A stretch of DNA of 64,000 bases from an uncultured Erythrobacter sp. (GCA_947495695.1 CANLZP010000002.1:434001-498000), one strand, 5' to 3'; positions 39,665 through 49,387 are shown, counted from the stretch's first letter. Notes: generated by a model not told the origin, from the letters alone. A program made the numbers and translations.

Positions 39665-39982
39665 ATGGCATATGAAAGCGGAGCATTGGACGCTACTTTG
39701 GCAGCGGCAGCGGGGGATGATTCCGCGCTGATGGCTGAGTTGCGCGGTGCATTTGTCGAAAGCGCTGAACGGAATTTGGATCTGTTGTCCCGCGCGCGCT
39801 GCGATGGCAATTGGCATGTCGCGGCTATGCGTTTGAAAGGGCTGGCCGCCAGTTTTCATGCCGAAGAGCTGATGGTATTGGCTGACGAAGCTTTGGAAGC
39901 AGCGCCGGGCGAACCAACCGTCTTGAGCCGGATTGACGCGCATCTCGCCAAGTTTTCCGCTGGAAATGCTCTCTCAGGATAA
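39665..39982 (+). CDS. Hpt-like four-helix protein lacking the canonical phospho-histidine
   Basis: This 105-aa cytoplasmic protein has helical spacing and motifs that fit a histidine phosphotransfer domain: ELRGAFVESAERNLDLLSRA, then AAMRLKGLAASFHAEELMVLADEALEAA. In Hpt domains the central motif is A-H-x-L-K-G; here position 55 is Met in place of His, while L57-K58-G59 are kept. His51 lies one helical turn earlier and cannot be excluded as a shifted acceptor. It starts at ATG, divergent from the TipN-like gene, and heads a four-gene run ending in an atypical histidine kinase. A docking or antagonist role for a response regulator is inferred. Confidence 0.6.
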   Translation: MAYESGALDATLAAAAGDDSALMAELRGAFVESAERNLDLLSRARCDGNWHVAAMRLKGLAASFHAEELMVLADEALEAAPGEPTVLSRIDAHLAKFSAGNALSG

Positions 39983-40044
39983 TTGCGCTTTGCAGTTGGG
40001 TTGAACCCATCCTACATTCCGTTGGTCTTTCGGGGTCAGCCACA

Positions 40045-41217
40045 TTGCGCATTGCATTACTTTCAAGCACTCATCGTTCGCATGATGGATCGCCACTTGC
40101 ATTTTTGCAGATGGGTGGCCGTAGCGTGCTCGCGTGGCAGGCAGAGCTGGCGCTTTCTCTCGGGTGCGAAAAGATTGTTTGCCTTGGTAACCAGTCCGGA
40201 CCCGAGATTGATGCCGTAAAGCAGAGGGTCGAGGAAAAAGACGCTCAATTCCGGATGATTACGAGCCTTCTGGACTTTGTTGGCCAAGTGTCTTCGGGGC
40301 ATGAAGTGGTGGTGCTTGCCGATGGCGTGATGCTTGATCGCTCGCAATTGCCCGAGCACCTTAAGGACGGTCGCGGGGTGCTTGCCATTCCCGCCGAAGA
40401 GGGCTTGAGCGCCGGTTTCGAGCGGGTGGATGCAGACTATGCCTGGGCCGGATTGCTGGTTGCTCGCGGCGATATTGTCGAGCGTTTGGCCGATTTTCCG
40501 CCCGATAGCGATATTATAGCTCTGCTGCTCAGGCTGGCTTTACAAGCGCGTACTCCACTGATCAGTCTGGGATCGGAAGTCCTTGAAAATGGTGATCTAA
40601 TTCTGGCGGTGGACGAATCAGCACTGGCCGAGCGCGAAGATATGTTGATCGCTCAGAGCGCCAGCCGCATTTCTTGGATGGGGCCGGGCAATGCTATTGC
40701 TGCAAGGGTGGCGCAAGCTTTGGCTCCGCGGTCTCTGGAGGCCGGACCCCTCATAGCTGGAGGTTTAAGTTTTGCCCTGATCACGGTCGGCGTGGTTAGT
40801 GCGTGGGCAGGGCTCCAGTCTGTGGGCCTGGGATTGCTCAGCGCTGGGGTGCTAAGCCGAGCCATCCAGACCGCGCTCAAGAACTTGAAGCAGCGCCTCT
40901 ATGCGGAAACAGGCGGCGAAAGGTTCTCAAAATATATCAATTGGATAATTGATCTTCTTCTGGTGATTTCTCTCGCTGTCCCTTTGACGCTGAAGGGTGC
41001 GCATGAGGCCTTGTTCTTGCCCGTTGTTTTGCTTGGTCTGGTGCGGCTTGCAACCAACCTCAGCCCCGATCGGTTCAAACCCTTGCTATCCGATAGGATT
41101 GTGCTGGGTATTGGTTTGGCCACAGCATCCCATTTCGGGCTCTTGCCGGAAGTCATGGGCGGTTTGACGCTGGTGACGCTGGCCGCCGCGCTGATCTTTC
41201 AGTCAAAGTTGAGATAA
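40045..41217 (+). CDS. Membrane protein with nucleotidyltransferase-like N-terminus, function unknown
   Basis: This 390-aa protein begins RIALLSSTHRSHDG...MGGRSVLAWQAELALSLGCEKIVCL, which resembles the start of sugar-nucleotidyltransferase or MobA-like folds, though the usual GGxGxR loop is not intact. From about residue 228 the protein turns into five or six TM segments (for example GPLIAGGLSFALITVGVVSAW and INWIIDLLLVISLAVPLTL). It starts at TTG 40045, needed to keep the N-terminal strand. It is flanked by the Hpt-like gene and the unknown helical gene. I do not recognise a named family; a lipid or envelope role would fit the domain combination but is speculative. Confidence 0.55.
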   Translation: MRIALLSSTHRSHDGSPLAFLQMGGRSVLAWQAELALSLGCEKIVCLGNQSGPEIDAVKQRVEEKDAQFRMITSLLDFVGQVSSGHEVVVLADGVMLDRSQLPEHLKDGRGVLAIPAEEGLSAGFERVDADYAWAGLLVARGDIVERLADFPPDSDIIALLLRLALQARTPLISLGSEVLENGDLILAVDESALAEREDMLIAQSASRISWMGPGNAIAARVAQALAPRSLEAGPLIAGGLSFALITVGVVSAWAGLQSVGLGLLSAGVLSRAIQTALKNLKQRLYAETGGERFSKYINWIIDLLLVISLAVPLTLKGAHEALFLPVVLLGLVRLATNLSPDRFKPLLSDRIVLGIGLATASHFGLLPEVMGGLTLVTLAAALIFQSKLR

Positions 41218-41230
41218 CGCTGAGTTAACT

Positions 41231-42208
41231 ATGCTGCGCTATGTGCGTGCGATGAGCAATGATGCCATGAACAACCCGACGGATACAGACCCGCTGACCG
41301 CATTGCGTGCAGAACTTGCTCGCGGCGATCAGGCGTTGGCGGGTGTCGCGCCTGTTCTTGTGCATTTGCTCGGCCAATCCGGCCAAAGCCTGGTGAGCGA
41401 CCAGACCTTGGCACACCTTCGCGGAATGATGGATGATTTGGCGCGGCAATTGCTAACCCAGCTTGCCTCACAGGGCGTCGATGAGCAGACAATCGACCCA
41501 GTCCTGAAACATGATTTGGCCAATCGCCTTTCCGGCAACACGCAATTGCTCAGCCATTGCTTTGCCCTTTGTGCAGAGGCCCAGCTCAGCCAGCGTCTGG
41601 AGCGCGAACACCATATCGATCAGGTGCTATCGCCCCTGATGCAGGAATTGATTGCCTCCAGCGATGAGGCATTGGCCGAGTTGGCCATGAGCACGATGGT
41701 GGCACAAGGTCGCTTTGTTCAAAGCCAATCGCGGATGTCCTTGCCGATCCAAGAATTGCCCGCCGACCTTTTTCGCCAAGTAATTGCGATTAGCCAAGCG
41801 GTGTTGGCCAATGACACGAATGAGCAATTCGAACTGGCCAGCGCAAAGCTGAAGGAACAATTTGACGAGGCTGGCAGCCGGATTGCGCTGCTTTCCCATT
41901 TGATCACATCGCTTCGCGGTGGAGCAAGCGTTGCGCTCAATCTTGAGCATGGCGGACTGGCTCTGTTTGCAAGTGCGCTTGCCAGCATTACGGGCCAGCC
42001 GCGTGAATTGGCCGTCTTAGGATGTTCCGAACAACAGCATGCCCGGCTCGCTTTCGGATTGCGAGCCGCAGCCTTGCCATCAGAGCAAATCGAGCGCGTA
42101 ATGGCGATTGTGCATCCGCAAATTGATTTGTCATCCGCCTTTACGAATTTGTCCGCACAGGCTGCGCAAGACATGTTGAGCCAGCTGCCGGCAAGGACGG
42201 GGCGGTAA
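41231..42208 (+). CDS. Unrecognised alpha-helical protein upstream of the atypical kinase
   Basis: This 325-aa (318 if ATG 41252 is used) soluble, helix-rich protein has no TM segment. Visible features are DDLARQLLTQLASQGV, PVLKHDLANRLSGNTQLL and a C-terminal GCSEQQHARLAFGLRAAAL. The texture recalls DUF2336-type proteins that accompany signalling genes in alphaproteobacteria, but I cannot confirm it. It is three bases upstream of the kinase gene and so almost surely co-translated with it. It may be a sensory or adaptor partner. The ribosome-binding site is weak for both possible starts. Confidence 0.5.
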   Translation: MLRYVRAMSNDAMNNPTDTDPLTALRAELARGDQALAGVAPVLVHLLGQSGQSLVSDQTLAHLRGMMDDLARQLLTQLASQGVDEQTIDPVLKHDLANRLSGNTQLLSHCFALCAEAQLSQRLEREHHIDQVLSPLMQELIASSDEALAELAMSTMVAQGRFVQSQSRMSLPIQELPADLFRQVIAISQAVLANDTNEQFELASAKLKEQFDEAGSRIALLSHLITSLRGGASVALNLEHGGLALFASALASITGQPRELAVLGCSEQQHARLAFGLRAAALPSEQIERVMAIVHPQIDLSSAFTNLSAQAAQDMLSQLPARTGR

Positions 42209-42211
42209 GAC

Positions 42212-43588
42212 ATGGCGAGTGCATCACCAATCTTGGCAGCGCGTGGCCTGACCGACGAGCAAGGGCATTTGCTATCCGCAGATGCGCCACTGGTCGACTT
42301 GCAGCAACGCTGCGGCGGCACGGTTCCAGGCATGCTGGCCGCGCCAGAATTGCTGGATATTGTTCAGCAATGCCAATCGATGCAATTGCGGCTCGCCCGA
42401 GAATTCAAGGCGTATGATGGGACGGCCATTGTCACGGGGTTTGCGCGGGTGAGCCCGGTCAACAACGCCGAGCATACGGGTTGCGAATTGCTGATAGAGA
42501 ATTGGCAGCGGGAGGAATTGGCACCAGAGGACCAGCGCGCCAGTGCCGAACGTTTGGATGCGGTTGATCGCAGCACAAGCGAATGCCTTGGACGACTCGA
42601 TCGCAATCAGCGCATCCTGTCACTGGATTGCCGTGCGTCAGACCTTGTCGAATTGGCGAAGGCGGTCCGGGCGCATCCGGGGCAGGTGTGGTCAGACTAT
42701 GTCGAGTTGGTCGGCGTCGCCCATCGGCAACCGCTTCATTGGCGATTGTTGGACGGTGTTCAGTGCACCGTGCCGGGCTCTGATCGAAAATGGACAGCTC
42801 GATTGCTGCCTTTGGGAGGTGCAACCGCATCACCCAGCGGATTTGAGTTGCTGCTGGTTGCCGACAGCCCATTGCCAAGGGATCGATCGAATGATCCACA
42901 TCGCCAGTCGCCCGCCAGCCTTATCGGCGATGCTCTGACGTCTTCACTGCGCGATCCGATCACCCGGGTGATTGGTAATGCTGAAACGATCCGCACCCGC
43001 ATGGCCGGACCATTGCGTCAGGAATATAGCGACTATGCCGGTGATATTGCCACCGCTGGACAGCATTTGCTGGGGCTGTTGGATGATCTAACCGATCTTG
43101 AAGTGGTGGAAGCTGAGAACTTCAAGCCTGCCGCTGACAGGATCGATCTGGCCGAAGCCGCACGCAAAGCCGTGTCCATTCTGGGTGAAAAAGCCCGCGA
43201 TCATGGGATCAGCATCTCTATTCCCGACGAGAGAGCCTTTGCGCCCGCCGTGGGAGAGATGCGGCGGGTGTTGCAGATCTTGCTCAATCTGTTGGGCAAT
43301 GCGATCAATTACGCGCCGCGCAATTCAGCCATCATCTTGAGCGTTGGTTCCGATGCCAAAGGACGCACGACGGTCAGCGTCAGCGACGAAGGTCCCGGAT
43401 TGTCAGATGACCAACAATCGCGCGTTTTCCGCAAATTTGAACGACTTGGCAGGGACGGTGATGGAGGCTCAGGCCTTGGCCTGTATATCTCGCAACGGTT
43501 GGCACTCGCCATGAAGGGCGAATTGCTGATCGATAGCGAGGAGGGGAAGGGCGCCCGATTTACGCTCGCCCTTCCTCCCGGTAACTGA
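42212..43588 (+). CDS. Histidine-kinase-like ATPase with a degenerate H-box
   Basis: This 458-aa soluble protein has no TM segments. Residues 1-215 form a sensory, possibly PAS-like region. The dimerisation helix begins ALTSSLRDPITRVIGNAETI at 241; aligned to the usual SHELRTPL, the phospho-accepting His is Ser244, the catalytic Glu is Ser245 and the Thr is Asp248. The ATPase domain is complete: N-box LLNLLGNAINYA (about 357-368), G1 SDEGPGL (391-397), F-box FRKFE, G2 GGSGLGLYIS (418-427). So ATP binding is probably kept while autophosphorylation at the normal site is not possible. Caulobacter DivL (Tyr in place of His) is a known precedent. It ends directly against convergent gltA with no gap. 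Confidence 0.7.
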   Translation: MASASPILAARGLTDEQGHLLSADAPLVDLQQRCGGTVPGMLAAPELLDIVQQCQSMQLRLAREFKAYDGTAIVTGFARVSPVNNAEHTGCELLIENWQREELAPEDQRASAERLDAVDRSTSECLGRLDRNQRILSLDCRASDLVELAKAVRAHPGQVWSDYVELVGVAHRQPLHWRLLDGVQCTVPGSDRKWTARLLPLGGATASPSGFELLLVADSPLPRDRSNDPHRQSPASLIGDALTSSLRDPITRVIGNAETIRTRMAGPLRQEYSDYAGDIATAGQHLLGLLDDLTDLEVVEAENFKPAADRIDLAEAARKAVSILGEKARDHGISISIPDERAFAPAVGEMRRVLQILLNLLGNAINYAPRNSAIILSVGSDAKGRTTVSVSDEGPGLSDDQQSRVFRKFERLGRDGDGGSGLGLYISQRLALAMKGELLIDSEEGKGARFTLALPPGN

Positions 43589-44875
43589 TTAGCGGTTGAC
43601 CAGCGGCACGTAGTCGCGCTGGGTCGGTCCGGTGTAAAGCTGACGCGGACGACCAATAACCTGACCTGGATCAGAGATCATTTCATTCCACTGTGCCACC
43701 CAGCCCACGGTACGCGCGAGGGCGAACAGAGCGGTAAACATGGTGGTCGGGAAGCCGATCGAAGACAGGATGATGCCTGAATAGAAGTCCACATTCGGGA
43801 ACAGCTTCTTCTCTTTGAAATAATCGTCATTCAGCGCCAATTCTTCCAAACGAAGAGCGGTTTCGAACACGGGATCATCAACCTTCAGCGCTTCGAACAC
43901 TTCCTTCAAGGTCTGCTGCATAACAGTCGCGCGAGGATCGTAATTCTTATAAACCCGGTGGCCAAAGCCCATCAGACGGAACGGATCGTTCTTGTCCTTG
44001 GCCCGCTCGATATAGTGCGGGATACGATCAGGAGATCCAATTTCCTGCAGCATATTCAACGCGGCTTCGTTCGCGCCGCCATGGGCAGGGCCCCACAGGC
44101 ATGCGATGCCCGCAGCGATACAGGCAAATGGGTTGGCGCCCGAAGAACCGGCAAGGCGAACGGTCGAAGTTGATGCATTCTGTTCGTGATCGGCATGGAG
44201 GATGAAAATCCGGTCCATTGCCTTTTCAATCGCTGGGTGCACTTCATATTCTTCTGCTGGCACACCAAAGGTCATGCGCAGGAAGTTACCCGTATAGCTG
44301 AGCGAATTGTCCGGCTGCATCATGGGCTGGCCGATGGAATATTTATAGGCCATCGCCGCAATGGTCGGCATCTTTGCGATCAAGCGGTGGCTGCTGATCT
44401 TGCGGTGCTCTGGGTCAGAAATGTCGGTGCTGTCGTGATAGAATGCAGACAAAGCACCAACCACGCCGCACATAATCGCCATCGGGTGCGCATCACGGCG
44501 GAAGCCTTGATAGAATTGACGCAGCTGATCGTGCAGCATCGTATGGCGAGTGATGGTGTAAGAGAAATCGTCCAGTTCTTCCTTGCTGGGCAATTCGCCA
44601 TTCAACAGAAGATAGGATGTTTCCATAAAGCTGGATTGCTCGGCCAGCTGACCGATCGGATAGCCACGGTGCAACAAGACACCTTCGTTGCCATCGATAT
44701 AGGTCAGCGCGCTTTCGCAGCTGGCGGTCGATTTGTAGCCGGGATCAAATGTAAAGGCTCCGGTTTGGCCATACAGCTTGCGAATATCGATTACGTCCGG
44801 GCCAACGCTGCCCTCGAGAACGGGATAATCGTGTGTCTGCCCGCCTAAATCGAGTTTTGCCTGCTTGTCCGCCAA
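43589..44875 (-). CDS. gltA: Citrate synthase
   Basis: This 428-aa enzyme condenses oxaloacetate and acetyl-CoA at the entry to the TCA cycle. [27 protein letters not shown] (in part), [25 protein letters not shown] with active-site His, [17 protein letters not shown] with the second His, and [13 protein letters not shown] are conserved; length suits the hexameric, NADH-sensitive type of Gram-negative bacteria. It lies 27 bases downstream of gltX on the same strand and probably shares its transcript. Confidence 0.97.
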   Translation of the reverse strand: MADKQAKLDLGGQTHDYPVLEGSVGPDVIDIRKLYGQTGAFTFDPGYKSTASCESALTYIDGNEGVLLHRGYPIGQLAEQSSFMETSYLLLNGELPSKEELDDFSYTITRHTMLHDQLRQFYQGFRRDAHPMAIMCGVVGALSAFYHDSTDISDPEHRKISSHRLIAKMPTIAAMAYKYSIGQPMMQPDNSLSYTGNFLRMTFGVPAEEYEVHPAIEKAMDRIFILHADHEQNASTSTVRLAGSSGANPFACIAAGIACLWGPAHGGANEAALNMLQEIGSPDRIPHYIERAKDKNDPFRLMGFGHRVYKNYDPRATVMQQTLKEVFEALKVDDPVFETALRLEELALNDDYFKEKKLFPNVDFYSGIILSSIGFPTTMFTALFALARTVGWVAQWNEMISDPGQVIGRPRQLYTGPTQRDYVPLVNR

Positions 44876-44902
44876 GTGTCGTCTCCTAATAATCCAAATT
44901 GC

Positions 44903-46327
44903 TCAATCCGCAGACTGAGCATGCGCGCTGATGCGCGCTAACGCTTCATCCCGTCCCAAAAGGACCAGAACATCGAAAATACCGGGCGATGTCGTCGTTC
45001 CGGTAAGGGCTGCGCGCAATGGCTGCGCGAGCTTGCCAAGGCCCACATCCAGTGCCTCAGCGGTTGCCTTTGTAGTGGCTTCGAGTGCCTCAATTGTCCA
45101 GCTATTTTCAGCCTGATAGCGCTGCAAAAGCTGGCCTAGACGCACTTTCGCTTCATCATCGAGCAGTTTTGCGGCTTTTTCTGTCAATTCGAGTGGGCGT
45201 TGCTGGAACAAAAAGCCAGCTCCATCGGCCAACTCATACGTATTCTTCGCCCGGGTTTTCAGGACGGGCATCGCTTGAACCAGCAAATCGGTGTCAATTT
45301 CGCCTGGAACCGATTGCGCAATCAATGGCGCGACGATGGCTGCCAATTCAGCATCGTCGGTTTCGCGGATGTAATGACCGTTCAAATTCTCCAATTTCTT
45401 AAGGTCAAAGCGAGAAGGGCTTTTGCCAACACCGGCCAAGGTGAACAGCTCGATTGCTTCGCTGCGGGTAATTTCTTCACGATCACCGTGGCCCCAGCCA
45501 AGCCGAAGCAAATAGTTGAACAAGGCTTCGGGCAGAATGCCCATCTCGTCCCGATAGGCATCGACACCCAGCGCGCCGTGGCGTTTGGACAGCTTCGCTC
45601 CATCTGACCCGTGGATCAATGGAATATGCGCATAGGTTGGTGCAGGCCAATTGCCTTCAATCTCGTCCATGGCGTGGTAAATGGGCAATTGGCGGAAGGC
45701 GTTGTTCAGGTGATCATCGCCCCGGATCACATGTGTGACACCCATGTCATGATCGTCCACCACAGCGGCCAACATATAGGTTGGCGTGCCATCGGCGCGC
45801 AGAATGATGTAATCGTCGAGCTCTTCATTGCGAACAGAAACACTGCCCTGAACTTCGTCAACAATGGTGGTCGCCCCATCTTGCGGTGTCTTCAGTCGAA
45901 CCGTGAACGGCGCGCCTTCTGGAGCCTCAGCCGGATCACGATCGCGCCACCTTCCGTCATAACGCATGGGTTGCTTGTTGGCGCGCTGCTCGGCCCGCAT
46001 CTGCTCGAGTTCTTCCGGTGTTGCAAAACAACGATAGGCATTGCCCGCCTCGAGCAGCTTGGCAGCTACTTCAGCATGGCGCTCAGCCTGCTTGGACTGG
46101 AAAGTTGGAGGCTCATCATAGTCCAGCCCAAGCCAGTTTAGCCCGTCGAGGATCGCGTCAATGGCTTCTTGAGTTGAGCGTTTCTTGTCAGTGTCCTCAA
46201 TCCGCAGCAAAGCCTTGCCGCCGTTATGCCGAGCAAAAAGCCAGTTGAACAGCGCCGTGCGCGCTCCGCCAATATGAAGAAAGCCGGTAGGCGAGGGGGC
46301 AAATCGGGTGACAATCATTTCACTCAT
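44903..46327 (-). CDS. gltX: Glutamyl-tRNA synthetase
   Basis: This 474-aa class I aminoacyl-tRNA synthetase charges tRNA-Glu. The HIGH-type motif is [14 protein letters not shown], the KMSKS-type motif is GAKLSKRHG, and GDDHLNN lies between. I choose ATG 46327 ([15 protein letters not shown]) over the track start at 46351, because the extra eight residues have no counterpart in the family. The ribosome-binding site is weak (GAAAGAG). The gene is divergent from comEC. Whether it is discriminating or also charges tRNA-Gln cannot be read directly. Confidence 0.96.
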   Translation of the reverse strand: MSEMIVTRFAPSPTGFLHIGGARTALFNWLFARHNGGKALLRIEDTDKKRSTQEAIDAILDGLNWLGLDYDEPPTFQSKQAERHAEVAAKLLEAGNAYRCFATPEELEQMRAEQRANKQPMRYDGRWRDRDPAEAPEGAPFTVRLKTPQDGATTIVDEVQGSVSVRNEELDDYIILRADGTPTYMLAAVVDDHDMGVTHVIRGDDHLNNAFRQLPIYHAMDEIEGNWPAPTYAHIPLIHGSDGAKLSKRHGALGVDAYRDEMGILPEALFNYLLRLGWGHGDREEITRSEAIELFTLAGVGKSPSRFDLKKLENLNGHYIRETDDAELAAIVAPLIAQSVPGEIDTDLLVQAMPVLKTRAKNTYELADGAGFLFQQRPLELTEKAAKLLDDEAKVRLGQLLQRYQAENSWTIEALEATTKATAEALDVGLGKLAQPLRAALTGTTTSPGIFDVLVLLGRDEALARISAHAQSAD

Positions 46328-46390
46328 TAAAACTCTTTCATCGGGCGGCATTTCCTTGCCATAGAATACGGTGTTCTATCCAGTGCCCCA

Positions 46391-48571
46391 ATGGCGACGG
46401 AAAATCCTCCGCTGGTTCCGACCGGGAACACCTCTCAATCGGCAAATGCTGCAATGCAGCGCCCTTGGCGCAAGCCATGGCGCTTGTCCAGCATCGGCGG
46501 GCTGATCGAGCAATTTCTGAGCGACGCTGGCTTTGATCGCGGCCCATGGTTGGTGATCGCATTCGCTGCAGGCATTGTGGCGTGGTTTGGCTTTGGGTCG
46601 GCGTGGCAATGGGGTGGTGCCATCGTTGCGGGGCTGCTTGCCGCCTTGTTAGGGCTAGCCATTGTCCGGGGTGATCAGCCGAGGGCGCATGTGCGCAGCG
46701 CGCTGATCGGGATTGGGTTGTTCTTTGCTGCCGGTGTCGCAATTATCTGGATCCGATCGGACTATGTTGGCGCTGAAGCCATCGACCGGCCAATGGTGCA
46801 ATGGATCAATGGCTATGTCTTGGAACGAGAGGATCAACCCTCGCGCGGACGGTTACGGTTGACGATGGCGGTGCGCGACCCTGACAGCGGCACCGCCCGC
46901 AAAATCCGCGTCAATGTTCCCTTAGAAGCGGTACAAGATGGCATGCTGGAAGGCGCAGTGCTGCGAATGCGCGTCAGGCTGATGCCGCCAGCGCCCCCGA
47001 TGTTGCCGGGATCGTACAATTTTGCACGAGCAGCCTGGTTCCAAGGGTTGTCAGGCACAGGAAGCATGTTGGGCGAGGCCGAGGTGGTCGAGCGCGGAGA
47101 CGAAGGCGCCATTATCGCGCCAATCCAACGCAGGCTTTCTGAACATGTACGCAGCAAACTTGGCGGGTCTGCAGGGGCGATCGCTGCCGCATTTGCCAGC
47201 GGTGACCGGGGCGGCATCAGCGAGGCCGACGAAGATGCCATGCGCGATTCCGGGCTAACGCACCTTCTCAGTATCAGCGGATTGCATGTCAGCGCTGTCA
47301 TCGCTGCGGGCTATCTGCTCGCCTTAAAGATACTGGGATTGTGGCCTGCGCTGGCGTTGCGCATCCGGTTGCCGGTTGCAGCAGCGGCGGTCGGTGCTTT
47401 GGCTGGCATTGGCTATACGTTGCTGACCGGATCAGAAGTGCCCACTGTCAGGAGCTGTGCTGCGGCTTTGCTGGTGCTGATCGCTTTGGCTTTGGGCCGC
47501 GAGGCATTGTCCGCGCGAATGGTCGCAACAGCGGCCTTTTTGGTTCTGCTGGCTTGGCCCGAATCCATCGTTGGACCCAGCTTTCAACTCAGCTTCTCCG
47601 CGGTTCTGGCTATTGTTGCCTTGCACAATGCTGCTCCCATCCGGGCTTTTTTGGCACCGCGAGAGGAAAGTTGGTTCGCTGTGTTGTCACGCCGGACAGC
47701 CATGTTGCTGTTAACAGGCTTTGTGATCGAATGGGCCTTGATGCCCATTGTCTTGTTCCATTTCCACAGGGCCGGGATTTACGGTGCTTTTGCCAATGTC
47801 ATCGCGATTCCCTTGGTCACATTTGTCTCGATGCCGCTGATCGCGTTCGCATTGGTGCTGGACGTGATTGGGCTGGGAGGACCCGTGTGGTGGCTGGTGG
47901 GACAATCGCTCGATTTGCTCATCGCAATCGCTCACACCACCGCCTCTCAACCCGGTGCGGTAAAGCTGATGCCTCAGATGGATGGATGGACATTCGCATG
48001 CTTTGTGATGGGCGGGCTTTGGCTCGCGCTCTGGAAAGGACGCGGACGATTGCTGGGGCTGGCGTCGGCCGGACTGGGTGTGGGCTTGCTCCTCGCTACA
48101 CCCATACCCAATGTGCTGATCTCGGGGGATGGCCGCCATGTGGGCATTACAACCCCCGATGGCCATTTGTTGTCCTTAAGAGAAAGCCGCTCGAATTATG
48201 CCAAGGACAATTTGACCGAGCTAAGCGGCGTAACAACAGAACCGATCCCATTGGCGCAATGGCCGGGAGCGCGGTGCAGCAGTGAATTCTGCGTCATCGC
48301 GATCAAGCGCCACGGTCGAACATGGGATTTGCTGATGGCACGCAATCGCGAACTGATAGAAGAAAGGGCGTTGGCCGCTGCATGCGAGAAGGCCGATATC
48401 GTTGTGGCCGACAGGTGGCTGCCTGCATCCTGCAAGCCAAAGTGGCTAAAAGCGGATCGCAATTTGCTGGAAAAAACCGGTGGGCTAGCGTTGAACCTCG
48501 ATGCCGAGACATTTCAGACCGTTGCGGAACTTCAGGGTGAACATGGATGGTGGCGCGGGGAGGGGCCATAG
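46391..48571 (+). CDS. comEC: ComEC/Rec2-family DNA uptake channel
   Basis: This 726-aa polytopic membrane protein is predicted to form the inner-membrane channel for single-stranded DNA in transformation. After a cytoplasmic N-terminus and early TM helices comes an OB-like DUF4131 region (residues about 125-225), then the competence domain with LTHLLSISGLHVSAVIAAGY and TGSEVPTVRSCAAALLVLIALA. The C-terminal soluble part (about 575-726) shows no HxHxDH motif, so there is no functional metallo-beta-lactamase domain as in Bacillus ComEC. No other competence gene lies in the window. The gene is divergent from gltX with only 63 bases between, and no clear Shine-Dalgarno. Confidence 0.88.
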   Translation: MATENPPLVPTGNTSQSANAAMQRPWRKPWRLSSIGGLIEQFLSDAGFDRGPWLVIAFAAGIVAWFGFGSAWQWGGAIVAGLLAALLGLAIVRGDQPRAHVRSALIGIGLFFAAGVAIIWIRSDYVGAEAIDRPMVQWINGYVLEREDQPSRGRLRLTMAVRDPDSGTARKIRVNVPLEAVQDGMLEGAVLRMRVRLMPPAPPMLPGSYNFARAAWFQGLSGTGSMLGEAEVVERGDEGAIIAPIQRRLSEHVRSKLGGSAGAIAAAFASGDRGGISEADEDAMRDSGLTHLLSISGLHVSAVIAAGYLLALKILGLWPALALRIRLPVAAAAVGALAGIGYTLLTGSEVPTVRSCAAALLVLIALALGREALSARMVATAAFLVLLAWPESIVGPSFQLSFSAVLAIVALHNAAPIRAFLAPREESWFAVLSRRTAMLLLTGFVIEWALMPIVLFHFHRAGIYGAFANVIAIPLVTFVSMPLIAFALVLDVIGLGGPVWWLVGQSLDLLIAIAHTTASQPGAVKLMPQMDGWTFACFVMGGLWLALWKGRGRLLGLASAGLGVGLLLATPIPNVLISGDGRHVGITTPDGHLLSLRESRSNYAKDNLTELSGVTTEPIPLAQWPGARCSSEFCVIAIKRHGRTWDLLMARNRELIEERALAAACEKADIVVADRWLPASCKPKWLKADRNLLEKTGGLALNLDAETFQTVAELQGEHGWWRGEGP

Positions 48572-48651
48572 CGCCCAACGCTCCGCCGCGCCGTCCATAA
48601 AATTTGGCTCAATCGGACCGCTAATCAGCCCGATTCAGCATAGATCTGTTA

Positions 48652-49341
48652 TCAGTGATAGCGGCGCAGCAGGCCCGCGAGCTTGCCCTGAACCTTCACT
48701 TCGCCCGCACGATACACTTGCGGTTCGTAAGAGGCATTGGCGGGATCAAGCCGCACATTGCCGTGATCACGGTGGAGATATTTCAGCGTCGCTTCCTCGT
48801 CATGGACAAGAGCCACCACAATCTCGCCATCGCGCGCTGTGTCGGTGCGCTTGATCAAAGCGAAGTCGCCATCGAAAATGCCCGCTTCCACCATGGAATC
48901 ACCGGAAACTTCCAATGCATAGTGTTCCCCAGGGCCCAACAAGGCCGCTGGAACAGGCAGGCTGCTTTGCCCTTCAAGCGCTTCAATCGGAGCGCCCGCA
49001 GCAATGCGGCCATGCAGGGGCAGTTCGATCACGTCATTGGCGGGCTCAGGCGCGCTGGGTGCCTTCGTCGCTTGAGAGACGACATCATTGGCCGCAGGAG
49101 CAGCCTTGCGAGCCGCAGGCGTTGCATCCTCGGGTTGCTTGATAACCTCCAAAGCGCGTGCGCGATTGGGCAGGCGCCGGATAAACCCACGCTCTTCCAG
49201 CGCAGAGATCAAACGGTGGACGCCAGACTTGCTCTTAAGGTCGAGCGCATCTTTCATCTCTTCAAACGAGGGTGAAATACCAGTCTCTTCAAGACGGGTC
49301 TGGATAAATTGGATCAATTCGTGCTGCTTTGCCGTCAGCAT
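48652..49341 (-). CDS. lexA: LexA repressor
   Basis: This 229-aa SOS-response repressor and self-cleaving serine peptidase has an N-terminal winged helix (residues 1-65, [32 protein letters not shown]) that binds SOS boxes. The linker is Ala/Pro-rich. The cleavage site is Ala115-Gly116 (GRIAAGAPI), the catalytic Ser149 (SGDSMVEAG) and Lys164 (ALIKRTD). ATG 49341 is the family start; the track's earlier start is upstream sequence. A perfect alphaproteobacterial SOS box overlaps its own promoter, indicating autorepression. It follows moeA in the trpC-moaC-moeA-lexA order. Confidence 0.96.
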   Translation of the reverse strand: MLTAKQHELIQFIQTRLEETGISPSFEEMKDALDLKSKSGVHRLISALEERGFIRRLPNRARALEVIKQPEDATPAARKAAPAANDVVSQATKAPSAPEPANDVIELPLHGRIAAGAPIEALEGQSSLPVPAALLGPGEHYALEVSGDSMVEAGIFDGDFALIKRTDTARDGEIVVALVHDEEATLKYLHRDHGNVRLDPANASYEPQVYRAGEVKVQGKLAGLLRRYH

Positions 49342-49387
49342 AGCGAAGACTCCCTTTGAGGCCTTATGTTCCGCGCACCCACAAGGT

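Noticed and set aside
48100-48571. Truncation of comEC because the metallo-beta-lactamase domain is missing
   Set aside because: The C-terminal soluble part continues normally to a stop; many proteobacterial ComEC proteins lack this motif. Not a broken gene.
48572-48651. Terminator between comEC and lexA
   Set aside because: AATCGG..CCGATT can pair (6 bp) but the loop is 13 bases and the T-tract is interrupted; too weak to call.
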